Source: Corynebacterium deserti GIMN1.010 (GTDB taxonomy: Bacteria > Actinomycetota > Actinomycetes > Mycobacteriales > Mycobacteriaceae). From it: DNA of 64,000 nucleotides. Shown in pieces: positions 16,133 through 25,599 of the stretch. The position numbers and the translations under genes are program-made. Within the stretch, counting starts at the first letter, position 1, and each line of letters opens with the position of its first letter. The stretch covers positions 2,170,001 to 2,234,000 of the forward strand of contig NZ_CP009220.1 of NCBI RefSeq assembly GCF_001277995.1, in the 5' to 3' direction. Under the pieces are notes generated by a model. The model had not been told where the DNA came from. It was given only the letters and a program-made list of their open reading frames with translations, and made no database searches.

Positions 16133-18342
16133 GCTTGTGCCTTGAACTCGCGGCGGCGGGCGTGCAGGATTGGCTCGGTGTAGCCCGCTGGCGACTCGGT
16201 TCCCTTGAAGATCAGGTCCTTAGCGGCCTGGAAGGCGATGCTGGCGTCGTAGTTCGGCGCCATATCGCGGTAGGCGGCGTCCCCGGCGTTTTGCTTGTCG
16301 ACGACCACTGCCATCCTCTCCAAAGCTTCGAGGACCTGCTCCTTGGTGACAACGTCATGGCGAATCCAGTTAGCGAGCATCTGGGAAGAAATGCGCAGGG
16401 TGGCGCGGTCTTCCATGAGGTCGATGTCGTGGATGTCTGGCACCTTGGAGCAACCAACGCCCTGCTCAACCCACCGGACCACGTAGCCCAGGATGGACTG
16501 GCAGTTGTTGTCCAGCTCTTCCTTCTTCTCTGCATCCGACCAGTCGGTAGCCGGTGCGAGAGGAATGGTGAGGATGTTGCGGAGGTTGTCGCGTCGACCG
16601 GCCTTACGCAGCTCTTCTTGAACCTTGAACACGTCAACCAGGTGGTAGTGCGTGGCGTGCAGGGTCGCACCGGTTGGTGAAGGAACCCATGCGGTGTTAG
16701 CACCTTCGCGTGGCTGGCCAATCTTCTTCTCCAGCATTTCAGCCATGAGCTCGGTCATTGCCCACATGCCCTTACCAATTTGCGCTTTGCCTGGGAGGCC
16801 GCGCTGGATACCGGCGTCGACGTTGTTATCCTCGTACGCCTGCTTCCATGGTGCGGTCTGCATATCAGCCTTGCGCACCATGGCGCCTGCCTCCATGGAG
16901 GTGTGGATTTCATCGCCGGTGCGATCAAGGAAGCCAGTGTTAATGAACGCCAGGCGGTCAGCAACTTCCATGATGCACGCATCCAAGTTGACGGAGGTGC
17001 GACGCTCTTCATCCATGACACCAACCTTGAGGGTGTGGCGAGGCAGGTCGAGGAGATCCTCAACGCGGCCAAACAGCTCATTGGTGAAGGCGACTTCTTC
17101 TGGACCGTGCTGCTTTGGCTTCACGATGTAGATGGAACCCTTGCGGGAGTTGCGCATCTTGTTTTGTGGAGCGATGCCTGGAATGGCGCAGACGGTGGTG
17201 ATGACGGCATCCATGATGCCTTCGAAGATTTCTTCGCCATCGACGAGGATCGATGGGTTTTGCATGAGGTGGCCAACATTGCGAACGAACAGCAGGGAAC
17301 GACCATGCAGAACCAATTCGGTGCCATTGCGGCCGATGTAGACGCGGTCCTTGTTGAGCGCACGAGTAAAGGTGCGATCGCCCTTGGAAACTTCTTCCTT
17401 CAACTCACCGGTGTTCAGGCCGAACCAGTTGGTGTAGCCCAGGGTCTTGTCCTCGGCGTCGACGGCTGCAACAGAGTCCTCGAAGTCCATGATGGTGGTG
17501 ATGGCAGATTCCAAGACGATATCCTTCAGACCAGTCTTGTCAGCCTGTCCGATGGGGTGAACTGGATCGATCTGCAGCTCAATGTGCAGGCCGTTGGTCT
17601 CCAGCAGGATGATTTCTGGGTCGAGGAAGTTGCCGGTGAAGCCACGGTAGGACTCTCGGTTCTTCAGGCGGTAGACGCTGTCGCCAATGTGAGCTGCAAG
17701 CTTGCCGTCGGTGATGTTGTACTTCTCAACGTCAGCGTGAGATGCACCGTCGAGTGGAACAACGGTATCCAAGAACTTACGTCCCCACTCAATGACCTTC
17801 TGACCACGGACCGGGTTGTACTCTTTACCCTTCTCTGCACCATCGGTTTCTGGGATGGCGTTGGTGCCGTAGAGGGCATCGTAGAGGGAGCCCCAACGAG
17901 CATTCGCAGCGTTGAGAGCGAAACGTGCGTTGAGGATTGGAACGACCAACTGAGGACCAGCGGTGCTGGAGATCTCGGTGTCGATGTTTTCGGTGCGGAT
18001 TTCCGCAGCCTCAGGAACATCAACTAAGTAGCCGATTTCCTTGAGGAAGGCCTCATACGCATCCTGGTCAAGGTTGCCGGCGTTCTCCCGGTGGTAGGTA
18101 TCAATCTGCGACTGCAACTCATCGCGGCGAGCCAGCAACTCACGGTTACGAGGGGTGAGCTCACGCGCAATGTCGCCGAAGCCAGACCAGAACTTGTCCG
18201 CATCTACACCCACGCGAGGGAGCACCGCTTCTGTCACAAAGTCGTAGAGAACTTTTGCAACCTGCATTCCACCGGCATCGACGCGCTCGGTGTTGTCTTC
18301 GTTGTCAGCGGTCTGAGCAGACAACAGTTGCTGATCAGTCAT
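16129..18342 (-). CDS. aceB: malate synthase (G type)
   Basis: A 737-residue enzyme that condenses glyoxylate and acetyl-CoA to malate, the second step of the glyoxylate shunt. The length and domain pattern are those of monomeric malate synthase [18 protein letters not shown] is the family signature with acidic active-site residues, and NVGHLMQNP and the late [17 protein letters not shown] are also typical. The frame is open 26 codons further upstream, but the ATG at 18342 has AAGGAG at the right distance. It is divergent from aceA across 605 bp and its end overlaps the mutarotase gene by four bases. It is expressed on acetate in C. glutamicum through RamA, RamB and GlxR. Confidence 0.98.
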   Translation of the reverse strand: MTDQQLLSAQTADNEDNTERVDAGGMQVAKVLYDFVTEAVLPRVGVDADKFWSGFGDIARELTPRNRELLARRDELQSQIDTYHRENAGNLDQDAYEAFLKEIGYLVDVPEAAEIRTENIDTEISSTAGPQLVVPILNARFALNAANARWGSLYDALYGTNAIPETDGAEKGKEYNPVRGQKVIEWGRKFLDTVVPLDGASHADVEKYNITDGKLAAHIGDSVYRLKNRESYRGFTGNFLDPEIILLETNGLHIELQIDPVHPIGQADKTGLKDIVLESAITTIMDFEDSVAAVDAEDKTLGYTNWFGLNTGELKEEVSKGDRTFTRALNKDRVYIGRNGTELVLHGRSLLFVRNVGHLMQNPSILVDGEEIFEGIMDAVITTVCAIPGIAPQNKMRNSRKGSIYIVKPKQHGPEEVAFTNELFGRVEDLLDLPRHTLKVGVMDEERRTSVNLDACIMEVADRLAFINTGFLDRTGDEIHTSMEAGAMVRKADMQTAPWKQAYEDNNVDAGIQRGLPGKAQIGKGMWAMTELMAEMLEKKIGQPREGANTAWVPSPTGATLHATHYHLVDVFKVQEELRKAGRRDNLRNILTIPLAPATDWSDAEKKEELDNNCQSILGYVVRWVEQGVGCSKVPDIHDIDLMEDRATLRISSQMLANWIRHDVVTKEQVLEALERMAVVVDKQNAGDAAYRDMAPNYDASIAFQAAKDLIFKGTESPAGYTEPILHARRREFKAQA

Positions 18343-18543
18343 TGAAGGCTCCTTAGAAGCATGGGTTTTTGATGATGGGTGGCCAATCACGTGGCCTCGT
18401 CGGTGAATAAGTGGGTTCAAGTCCAGAGCCGTGCCTGAAGCTTTGATGCTTTGCGTGAAGCTAGATGCTTTACAAGAAACGTTGCATGGAGCTTTGTGCG
18501 AAGCTGTTCACCCGCTATTCGATTTGACGATGTGATCAGATTA

Positions 18544-18559
18544 AGTGATTGCGATCACT
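18544..18559. promoter_or_regulatory. candidate GlxR operator
   Basis: AGTGATTGCGATCACT is a perfect dyad with six-base arms around TGCG. It matches the CRP-like GTGA-N6-TCAC architecture of GlxR sites and lies about 200 bp before aceB. Confidence 0.65.
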
Positions 18560-18748
18560 AGGCAAAGGGGTTTACGAACTTTACTGCCCCACTACCCCCG
18601 TCGCCCCCCGCCTATCTTCCAGATCACACCAAACAATTTGACCGAAATGTGAAGTGCCTGCATTTTCCCCATTCCGGACGTTTACCCAGTACATGCGTAC
18701 TAGATGCTCTGAGATCCCAGTTTCGTGCGAAGCATTAACTTTACAACC

Positions 18749-18779
18749 TTTGCAATAGGGGTAGTTACCCCCGCGCAAA
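18749..18779. promoter_or_regulatory. nested dyad with RamA- and RamB-like words
   Basis: The inner palindrome GGGGTAGTTACCCC carries opposed GGGGT/ACCCC words as bound by RamA. It is flanked symmetrically by TTTGC and GCAAA, the core of RamB sites. It lies about 170 bp before aceA. Confidence 0.6.
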
Positions 18780-18947
18780 ACTTCAAAACTCAAATTGATT
18801 GACGCAATGATGTCCGGTGCGCCAAAGTGTGAAGCACGCCACCACACAAGCTGATGTGCATCACTTGGACACAAGGACAGTGGATCAGCTCATACAAAGT
18901 GGATGGCACCGCCCCATTGCGATAAAGCACTTAAGGAAGTGACTCGG

Positions 18948-20243
18948 ATGTCTAACGTTGGAAAGCCACGTACCGCACAGGAGATTCAGCAGGATTGGGA
19001 TACCAACCCACGCTGGAACGGCATCACCCGCGACTACACCGCAGAGCAGGTTGCAGAGCTTCAGGGTTCTGTCGTCGAGGAGCACACCCTGGCCCGCCGC
19101 GGAGCAGAAATCCTCTGGGATGAAGTCTCCAAGGAAGGCGACGACTACATCAACGCACTTGGTGCACTGACCGGTAACCAGGCAGTACAACAGGTCCGCG
19201 CAGGACTCAAGGCTGTCTACCTCTCCGGTTGGCAGGTTGCTGGCGACGCTAACCTCTCCGGCCACACCTACCCAGACCAGTCCCTCTACCCAGCAAACTC
19301 CGTTCCTAACGTTGTTCGCCGCATCAACAACGCGCTTCTTCGTTCCGACGAAATCGCTCGCGTCGAAGGCGACACCTCCGTTGACAACTGGCTCGTTCCA
19401 ATCGTCGCCGACGGTGAGGCTGGCTTCGGTGGCGCACTTAACGTTTACGAACTCCAGAAGGCAATGATCTCCGCTGGTGCAGCAGGCACCCACTGGGAAG
19501 ATCAGCTCGCATCTGAGAAGAAGTGTGGACACCTCGGCGGCAAGGTCCTCATCCCAACCCAGCAGCACATCCGCACCCTGAACTCCGCTCGCCTGGCAGC
19601 AGACGTTGCAAACACCCCAACCGTCGTCATCGCACGTACCGACGCTGAGGCAGCAACCCTGATCACCTCTGACGTTGATGAGCGCGACCAGCAATTCATC
19701 ACTGGTGAGCGCACCAAGGAAGGCTACTACTACGTCGAGAACGGCCTCGAGCCTTGCATCGCACGTGCAAAGTCCTACGCTCCTTACGCAGACATGATCT
19801 GGATGGAGACCGGTACCCCTGACCTCGAGCTCGCTAAGAAGTTCGCTGAAGGCGTTCGCTCCGAGTTCCCAGACCAGCTCCTGTCCTACAACTGCTCCCC
19901 TTCCTTCAACTGGTCTGCACACCTGGAGAAGGATGAGATCGCTAAGTTCCAGAAGGAACTCGGCGCAATGGGCTTCAAGTTCCAGTTCATCACCCTCGCT
20001 GGCTTCCACTCCCTCAACTACGGCATGTTCGACCTTGCTTACGGCTACGCTCGCGAGGGCATGACCTCCTTCGTCGACCTCCAGAACCGTGAGTTCAAGG
20101 CAGCTGAGGAGCGCGGCTTCACCGCTGTTAAGCACCAGCGTGAGGTTGGCGCAGGTTACTTCGACCAGATCGCAACCACCGTGGATCCTAACTCCTCCAC
20201 CACTGCACTGAAGGGCTCCACCGAAGAAGGCCAGTTCCACTAG
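18948..20243 (+). CDS. aceA: isocitrate lyase
   Basis: A 431-residue enzyme that cleaves isocitrate to glyoxylate and succinate. The catalytic signature KKCGHLGGK (about residues 191-199, with the active-site Cys) is present, as are the early [10 protein letters not shown] and [13 protein letters not shown] blocks and the late YNCSPSFNW. The frame is open 15 codons upstream, but the ATG at 18948 follows AGGAAG and begins the standard N-terminus. Codon usage is strongly biased toward the highly expressed set. A strong hairpin follows the gene. Confidence 0.99.
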   Translation: MSNVGKPRTAQEIQQDWDTNPRWNGITRDYTAEQVAELQGSVVEEHTLARRGAEILWDEVSKEGDDYINALGALTGNQAVQQVRAGLKAVYLSGWQVAGDANLSGHTYPDQSLYPANSVPNVVRRINNALLRSDEIARVEGDTSVDNWLVPIVADGEAGFGGALNVYELQKAMISAGAAGTHWEDQLASEKKCGHLGGKVLIPTQQHIRTLNSARLAADVANTPTVVIARTDAEAATLITSDVDERDQQFITGERTKEGYYYVENGLEPCIARAKSYAPYADMIWMETGTPDLELAKKFAEGVRSEFPDQLLSYNCSPSFNWSAHLEKDEIAKFQKELGAMGFKFQFITLAGFHSLNYGMFDLAYGYAREGMTSFVDLQNREFKAAEERGFTAVKHQREVGAGYFDQIATTVDPNSSTTALKGSTEEGQFH

Positions 20244-20273
20244 GTCATTCTCTTAAGCCACTTCATTAGTGAC

Positions 20274-20320
20274 AACTCCCACGCTCCCCTGCTCAACTGG
20301 GCGGGACGGGCGTGGGAGTT
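20274..20320 (+). terminator. hairpin after aceA
   Basis: AACTCCCACGC (20274-20284) pairs exactly with GCGTGGGAGTT (20310-20320), with additional C/G pairing in the loop. There is no strong T-run, but the position 30 bp after the aceA stop fits a transcript end. Confidence 0.7.
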
Positions 20321-20494
20321 GCTGTATTAATACAGTATTAATAAGGGCGCTTATTTTGGTCCCAGTACCGCTTTAACCCCGGCATTTTCCTGCATCAGGT
20401 GCCCCCAATTTTTCAAGAACTCTTAAAAATCCCGAATAGTCCATAAACTAAGTCTCAAACGGTAAAGCTTCAAGCCATCCACGAAAGGACTTTC

Positions 20495-21070
20495 ATGTCT
20501 GTTTCCCGCACTGTCTTCGGTATCGCAGCTACCGCAGCTCTGTCCGCTGCACTCGTCGCCTGCTCCCCTCCAAACCAGCAGGACTCCCCACTGGAGCGCT
20601 CCCACGAAGTTCTCACCACCTCCCAGGCGCCAACCTCTGCAGCATCGTCTGAAGCCACCTCCGCCACCTCCACCTCCTCCACCACCACACCGGTTGAGGA
20701 AGACGTAGAAATCGCCGTCTCCCCAGCTGAGTTAGTTGACGGCGCTCCTGTCACCTTCGAAATCACCGGCCTTGATCCAGAAGGCGGCTACTACGCTGCA
20801 ATCTGCGCGGCCGATGGCGCTGCTGGTGAAGTTCCAGTGTGCACAGGTGTGATGGCTGACTTCACGTCCCAGGCATGGTTGAGCAACTCCCAGCCAGGTG
20901 CCACCCATGCAATCGCGCAAGACGGCACCGTCACCGTTGAGCTCCAGGCTGCTGCAACCGGCGAAGGCATCGACTGCACCGTGGATGAGTGCGTTGCCAA
21001 GGTTTTCGGTGACCACACCGAAGGCTTCCGTGATGTTGCTGAAGAAGAGATCACCTTCGCAGCTGCATAA
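20495..21070 (+). CDS. lipoprotein with neocarzinostatin-like domain
   Basis: A 191-residue exported protein. The signal peptide ends in the lipobox LVAC (Cys23). A Ser/Thr/Ala-rich linker (about residues 35-68) is followed by a domain of about 115 residues. In that domain the order of motifs (VSPAELVDGAPVTFEITGL, YYAAICA, a second Cys, then GTVTVEL, and DCTVDECVAKV) follows the pattern of the neocarzinostatin family of seven-stranded antitumour apoproteins, including the spacing of the two Cys pairs. Their known role is binding a chromophore; here it could bind a small hydrophobic ligand at the envelope. It lies 250 bp after aceA. The fold call is by motif reading and needs a profile search. 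Confidence 0.6.
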   Translation: MSVSRTVFGIAATAALSAALVACSPPNQQDSPLERSHEVLTTSQAPTSAASSEATSATSTSSTTTPVEEDVEIAVSPAELVDGAPVTFEITGLDPEGGYYAAICAADGAAGEVPVCTGVMADFTSQAWLSNSQPGATHAIAQDGTVTVELQAAATGEGIDCTVDECVAKVFGDHTEGFRDVAEEEITFAAA

Positions 21071-21088
21071 CACTGCACCTCACTGAAA

Positions 21089-21127
21089 GCGCCCGGCTAG
21101 TTCATTGTGAACTAGCCCCGGGCGTTT
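21089..21127. terminator. bidirectional terminator hairpin
   Basis: CGCCCGGCTAGTTCA pairs with TGAACTAGCCCCGGGCG around a TTG loop with one bulge. It lies between two convergent genes, the lipoprotein and the phosphoesterase, and ends in TTTCC on the plus strand and CTTTC on the other. Confidence 0.75.
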
Positions 21128-21157
21128 CCGTATTTCTGGAGCAGGTGTAGAACAGCT

Positions 21158-21748
21158 TTAGACTCGCTCCTCCAAAGACTCCCACAACTTCTGCGCCACC
21201 ATCACCTGCGGTGTTGGACGCAAACCCCACGCCTCCATACCAACATCCACTTGGCCTGGTCCCGTCATCGGAAACTGTGAATGCAAATGCCCATGCACCA
21301 GCAACGGAACCCGCAAACGCAGGTCGTCATATCGAGACTCCATCCCCGGATGATCCTGCCCCGGTCGCGGGAAATGCGACAAATACACCTCCTCGCCCTC
21401 CCACTTCATACGCTGAAACGCCTGCACCGAGTCAAACACCTCCAAAAAGCGCCCCTGACGTTGGTAGGCACGACGGAACATGGGGTGGCACGAATCATGG
21501 TTACCCGGCACAAAATGCTTTTCGACGCCTACTAACCTCTGCGCAATCAACCCAAGCGCCCTTTCCTCCGCGCGCAGCGACCCCGATGAGATATCCCCCA
21601 GCACCCACAGCACATCACCCGGCTGCACCATCTCCTTTAAATGCCCAAGAATCACCTCATCGTGGTCGCGCGTGTCATCAAAACCACGTAGTGATGCCAC
21701 AAATTCATGGCCCAAATGTAGATCAGAGGTAAACCATGTTCCGTCCAT
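21158..21748 (-). CDS. calcineurin-like metallophosphoesterase
   Basis: A 196-residue phosphoesterase with the complete metal-binding set in order: SDLHLGH, GDISSG, GNHDS, and a late VHGHLHS. The compact size and the SDLHLGHE start resemble phage-type and YfcE-like phosphoesterases. The substrate is not known. It is convergent with the lipoprotein gene. Confidence 0.88.
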   Translation of the reverse strand: MDGTWFTSDLHLGHEFVASLRGFDDTRDHDEVILGHLKEMVQPGDVLWVLGDISSGSLRAEERALGLIAQRLVGVEKHFVPGNHDSCHPMFRRAYQRQGRFLEVFDSVQAFQRMKWEGEEVYLSHFPRPGQDHPGMESRYDDLRLRVPLLVHGHLHSQFPMTGPGQVDVGMEAWGLRPTPQVMVAQKLWESLEERV

Positions 21749-21870
21749 GCCAGCCAGTCTAGCTTTTGCGCTTATTCAACAGGCCAGGAATACTAGAGGG
21801 TTCGAAACCTAAGTAAACCCTTAAAGCCTCAAGCGCCTGCTTTTGCCGGTGCCCAAAGGAGAGGACATCT

Positions 21871-23763
21871 GTGCCCAATTCGCCCGATAGTTCACAAGAC
21901 ATTTCAGACGAAGCCCACTATCCGCACGACACCCACCCAGGCCTCGTCCCGGGCATTTCTGTCGATGAACAACGCAACAAATTTGATCTCGACAAAATAG
22001 TCTTCGGCGTCACCGCCGCCCTCATCATCGCCTTCATCACCTGGGGCATCACCAACCCAGACTCCGTCTCTTCAGTGTCCTCTTCCATGTTCGGATGGGC
22101 GATGACCAACACGGGATGGCTGCTTAACTTCGTCATGCTCATCGGCCTGGGAACGATGCTCTACATCGCCTTTTCCCGCTATGGACGCATCAAGCTGGGC
22201 ACCGATGAAGACCAACCAGAGTTCTCCCGCTTTTCCTGGATTGCCATGATGTTCGGCGCCGGCATCGGCGTAGGCATCTTCTTCTTCGGCCCTTCCGAAC
22301 CGCTCTGGCACTATTTGAGCCCGCCTCCCCACACTGTGGAAGGTGAAACTCCCGAGTCCCTCCACCAAGCATTGGCGCAGTCCCACTTCCACTGGGGGCT
22401 GTCTGCGTGGGGACTCTACGCCCTCGTTGGCGGTGCACTGGCGTACTCCAGCTATCGACGCGGTCGCGTCACCCTCATTAGCTCGACGTTCCGCTCCCTG
22501 TTTGGCCCCAAGATGGAAGGCGTGGCGGGTCGCCTCGTCGACATAATGGCGATCATCGCAACACTTTTTGGTACCGCAGCGACACTCGGCCTCTCCGCGA
22601 TTCAGGTGGGTCAAGGCGTGCAAATTGTGTCGGGCGTTTCCGAAATCACCAACACAATGTTGATTGTCATCATCTCGGTGCTGACCATCTGCTTTGTTAT
22701 TTCCGCAGTCTCAGGTGTGTCCAAGGGTATTCGTTACCTCTCCAACATCAACATCAGCCTCACCTTAGGCTTGGTGTTGTTTGTGTTCATCACCGGACCT
22801 ACCCTCTTCCTGCTCAATCTCATCCCTTCGGGCATCTTGGAATACGGCAATCAGTTCCTCTCCATGGCGGGCAAATCCTTGTCATGGGGAGAGGAAACCA
22901 TTGACTTCCAATCAAGCTGGACCGCGTTCTACTGGGCATGGTGGATCGCGTGGACGCCGTTTGTCGGCATGTTTATTGCTCGCATCTCCAGAGGTCGTAC
23001 ACTTCGAGAATTCGCTCTGGTAACGATGGCTATCCCATCATTTATTTTGATCCTGGCATTCACCATCTTCGGCGGTACTGCAATTAGCCTGCACCGCGAA
23101 AACGTCGCAGGTTTCGACGGCAGCTCCTCCGAAGAACAAGTGCTGTTTGATATGTTCAGCAACCTTCCGCTGTACTCGATCACGCCATTTATCTTGATCT
23201 TTGTCCTGGTGGTCTTCTTTATTACCTCTGCCGATTCCGCCTCTGTCGTGATGGCCACGATGAGCTCCCAGGGCAACCCTGCACCCAACAAAACAGTTGT
23301 GGTGTTCTGGGGACTGTGCATGATGGGCATCGCGGTGGTCATGTTGCTGGCTGGTGGCGAATCCGCCCTCACTGGCCTGCAGAACCTCACCATTTTGATT
23401 GCCATTCCATTTGCCGTGGTTCTTATCTTCATGGCTGTGGCGTTTGTTAAAGACCTCACTACTGACCCGGCCGCCATCCGCCACACCTACGCCAAGGCTG
23501 CGATCTCCAACGCCGTGGTCCGAGGTTTGGAGGAACATGGCGATGACTTCGAGCTGTCCATCGAACCTGCCGAGGAAGGTCGTGGCGCTGGTTCAGCCTT
23601 CGATTCAACCGCTGATCGCATCACCGAGTGGTACCAGCGCACCGACGAAGAAGGTAACGACGTCGACTACGACTACTCGACTGGCGAATGGGCTGATGGT
23701 TGGACTCCTGACACAACTTCAGACACCGACACCACCAACAACACCGACTCGAAAAACGCTTAA
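21871..23763 (+). CDS. lcoP: BCCT compatible-solute transporter LcoP
   Basis: A 630-residue BCCT carrier, longer than the family core because of a charged N-terminus (about 45 residues) and an acidic C-terminal tail of about 80 residues. The glycine motif FGAGIGVGIFFFGPSEP (from about residue 127) and the WTPFVGMFIARISRGRT segment are intact. It imports betaine, ectoine or proline with Na+ under osmotic stress; the terminal tails are known to be involved in osmosensing in this family. The start is a GTG behind GGAGAGG. The length and context match LcoP of C. glutamicum. A near-perfect bidirectional terminator follows. Confidence 0.93.
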   Translation: MPNSPDSSQDISDEAHYPHDTHPGLVPGISVDEQRNKFDLDKIVFGVTAALIIAFITWGITNPDSVSSVSSSMFGWAMTNTGWLLNFVMLIGLGTMLYIAFSRYGRIKLGTDEDQPEFSRFSWIAMMFGAGIGVGIFFFGPSEPLWHYLSPPPHTVEGETPESLHQALAQSHFHWGLSAWGLYALVGGALAYSSYRRGRVTLISSTFRSLFGPKMEGVAGRLVDIMAIIATLFGTAATLGLSAIQVGQGVQIVSGVSEITNTMLIVIISVLTICFVISAVSGVSKGIRYLSNINISLTLGLVLFVFITGPTLFLLNLIPSGILEYGNQFLSMAGKSLSWGEETIDFQSSWTAFYWAWWIAWTPFVGMFIARISRGRTLREFALVTMAIPSFILILAFTIFGGTAISLHRENVAGFDGSSSEEQVLFDMFSNLPLYSITPFILIFVLVVFFITSADSASVVMATMSSQGNPAPNKTVVVFWGLCMMGIAVVMLLAGGESALTGLQNLTILIAIPFAVVLIFMAVAFVKDLTTDPAAIRHTYAKAAISNAVVRGLEEHGDDFELSIEPAEEGRGAGSAFDSTADRITEWYQRTDEEGNDVDYDYSTGEWADGWTPDTTSDTDTTNNTDSKNA

Positions 23764-23774
23764 TTGATAACGCA

Positions 23775-23817
23775 CTAAAGGCCGGGACTTCACACTGTGT
23801 GAAGTCCCGGCCTTTAG
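23775..23817. terminator. bidirectional terminator, 21-bp arms
   Basis: A perfect inverted repeat: 21 bases at 23775-23795 pair with 23797-23817 around a single base. It begins CTAAAGGCCGGGAC and can end transcripts of lcoP and of the minus-strand gene at 23836. Confidence 0.9.
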
Positions 23818-23835
23818 TACTGGTCAGCTATGAAA

Positions 23836-24117
23836 TTATGCTGCCATGCCGCGGTTGAGAGCAATGAAGTCAAGCAGGTCTGCATTGACGTTGCCAGCAA
23901 TCTGCTGAAGAGCTGCGGTTGCTTCGCGAGCGATGAAAATCTTGCTGAAGACGGTGATCTTGGCGTCGCGATTCGTTGCGACAGAGTCCAAAATTGCATC
24001 AACCTGTGCAGGATCGACCAGGCCATCGAAGCGTGCGTGAAGATCCTCACGTACGCTCCAAAGAGCATCGTGCTGGGCTGGTCGAATCGTGGTGATTTCG
24101 GAAGCCTTGGTAGCCAT
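23836..24117 (-). CDS. small helical protein of unknown function
   Basis: A 93-residue soluble, mostly helical protein. The ATG follows AAAGGATTAAGACA. The segment LHARFDGLVDPAQVDAILDSV resembles the three-helix dimerisation segment seen at the N-terminus of some actinobacterial low-molecular-weight phosphatases, but no phosphatase domain is present. It ends at the shared terminator with lcoP. The function is not assigned. Confidence 0.75.
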   Translation of the reverse strand: MATKASEITTIRPAQHDALWSVREDLHARFDGLVDPAQVDAILDSVATNRDAKITVFSKIFIAREATAALQQIAGNVNADLLDFIALNRGMAA

Positions 24118-24495
24118 TGTCTTAATCCTTTCTCAATCCGAGGGAGTTAAAGTTTGAACCCCCGGTTGTTAACCTAACGTTAACTTTAGTTCACTTAGAA
24201 GTAATCTACAAGCATCCAACACCTATAGGTAGTGGGATCGCCCCCACTATTTTTTCTCCACCCCCACCCCGAATGCCGAAAACGACAACAGGGACAAACC
24301 TAAGAAAAAGCTAAACCGCAGGTCAATGGGTAAATGGGGCCATAAAACATCGATTTCACCATCTTCGCCATCGCCAGTGATCGCCATCACCCCCAAGGGG
24401 TGAATAATATCCCCTTGCGCAAGAAATCTTCCACCTGAACAGCGCTAATGCCTATGCTTGGTAGCCAAGTAATAGCTCGAAAGGTAGGGCCGAAT
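24118..24495. promoter_or_regulatory. 378-bp divergent spacer with GTTAAC dyads
   Basis: GTTAAC occurs twice, at 24168-24173 and 24179-24184, separated by CTAAC. Together they form a 17-bp near-palindrome, a plausible operator upstream of the minus-strand small gene. The rest contains C-rich and A-rich tracts and no recognisable RNA or gene. Confidence 0.45.
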
Positions 24496-25500
24496 ATGAA
24501 CGATTTTGACACCACCATCGACCGGATCACCAAGGAACACGATCCCACTTCCCGCGGTCGCGTGGAACAATTCATTGTGGAAATCGTCCGAGCCCTACCC
24601 AACCTCACCACCAAGCAGAGTGCATCTCTTGCTATTCAATTACTTGATGCGCTCCACATGGCGAACAAAACGGAGGCGTCGAAAAGCATGGCGCGCAATC
24701 CGCGCGCTCCCCTGGACTTGCCTGCAACCTTTGACGGACTGACCGAGTTGATTTCCGGGCTGGATGTGCGCAGCGATTCCGAATGGCACTCGTTTGGCTT
24801 TAAGCCCAGGGAGGACGCGCATCCGCTGCTCATTGCAATTCCGGAAATTGAGATCTTCTACCAGCACACTGACGTCGAGCCGACCAGTGATAATGCGGTG
24901 GCGCCTAATTTTTGGGAGAACCAGACGATGTGGCGCAGGCGCTTGGGATCTGTGACGGAACCTAACCTTATATATAAGGAGTTTTCCGGACCGGGTAAAG
25001 CGCAGCGTGCCGTAGAGATGCTGGGCAATTTATGGAAGATCGGCGTGGTGGCGACAAAGGACACGGAGAGCCGTCTGGGGCTTACGAGCCTGGTGTACAA
25101 GCCTGTGGCCGGTGAGGTTCCCGTGCCGCTGATGACTGAGCAAAATTGTTGGTACCACATCCGCGTATCCGAGACTCTCGGTGAAAACCAAGTGCCGGAA
25201 ATCGTGCGTTGCTTAGCAGAAGTCTTCTGCGGATACATTCCCCAGGTATGGCTAAAAGAGCAGATTCCTGCAGGTAAATTGCGCATCCAAGAATCTGAGG
25301 CGGCAGCATATATTGCGTTAGCACGGCTTGATCTTTCCCCACGCACCGGAAACACCACCTGGACCAATAGCTACATGTCCACCCGCCCACTCTCCCCCGC
25401 TTTCCGGTGGGACGTTGTGCTGGAGGCATCACACCAGGTAGAGAACCTGTTGCGTGGCGATACAGGGCCAGTCACTGCAATTAGTTTGGAGGGAAACTGA
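24496..25500 (+). CDS. conserved hypothetical protein
   Basis: A 334-residue soluble protein with no signal peptide or membrane segment. The start at 24496 (MNDFDTTIDRI) is chosen because the preceding 16 codons include no other good start and AAGGTAGGG lies nearby. The sequence has a helical N-terminal third (residues about 1-75) and a mixed remainder with several Trp residues (NFWENQTMWRRRLG, NCWYHIRVSE). I do not recognise the family. Confidence 0.8.
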   Translation: MNDFDTTIDRITKEHDPTSRGRVEQFIVEIVRALPNLTTKQSASLAIQLLDALHMANKTEASKSMARNPRAPLDLPATFDGLTELISGLDVRSDSEWHSFGFKPREDAHPLLIAIPEIEIFYQHTDVEPTSDNAVAPNFWENQTMWRRRLGSVTEPNLIYKEFSGPGKAQRAVEMLGNLWKIGVVATKDTESRLGLTSLVYKPVAGEVPVPLMTEQNCWYHIRVSETLGENQVPEIVRCLAEVFCGYIPQVWLKEQIPAGKLRIQESEAAAYIALARLDLSPRTGNTTWTNSYMSTRPLSPAFRWDVVLEASHQVENLLRGDTGPVTAISLEGN

Positions 25501-25599
25501 TTAATTCAAAATTCACTTAAAGATCATTCCGCGGTCACCAACCACTCATAAGTTTCTACTGTTCCTTGAAAAACATCCCAAGCTTTGAAAGTGGTTGAA

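Larger units (their letters stand above)
18343..18947. promoter_or_regulatory. shared aceB-aceA control region
   Basis: A 605-bp spacer without a credible gene. AGTGATTGCGATCACT at 18544-18559 is a perfect interrupted palindrome fitting the GlxR (CRP-type) pattern GTGA-N6-TCAC. GGGGTAGTTACCCC at 18758-18771 combines two RamA-like words and is bracketed by TTTGC (18749) and GCAAA (18775), which resemble RamB half-sites. Runs of CCCC near 18585-18610 are further RamA-like words. TGATGTGCATCA near 18852 is another dyad. These regulators are established for aceA and aceB; the exact site assignment is my inference. Confidence 0.75.

Noticed and set aside
18581..18874. A 97-codon minus-strand frame between aceB and aceA
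   Set aside because: It covers the known control region, including the RamA/RamB-like dyad, lacks a ribosome site and shows no domain.
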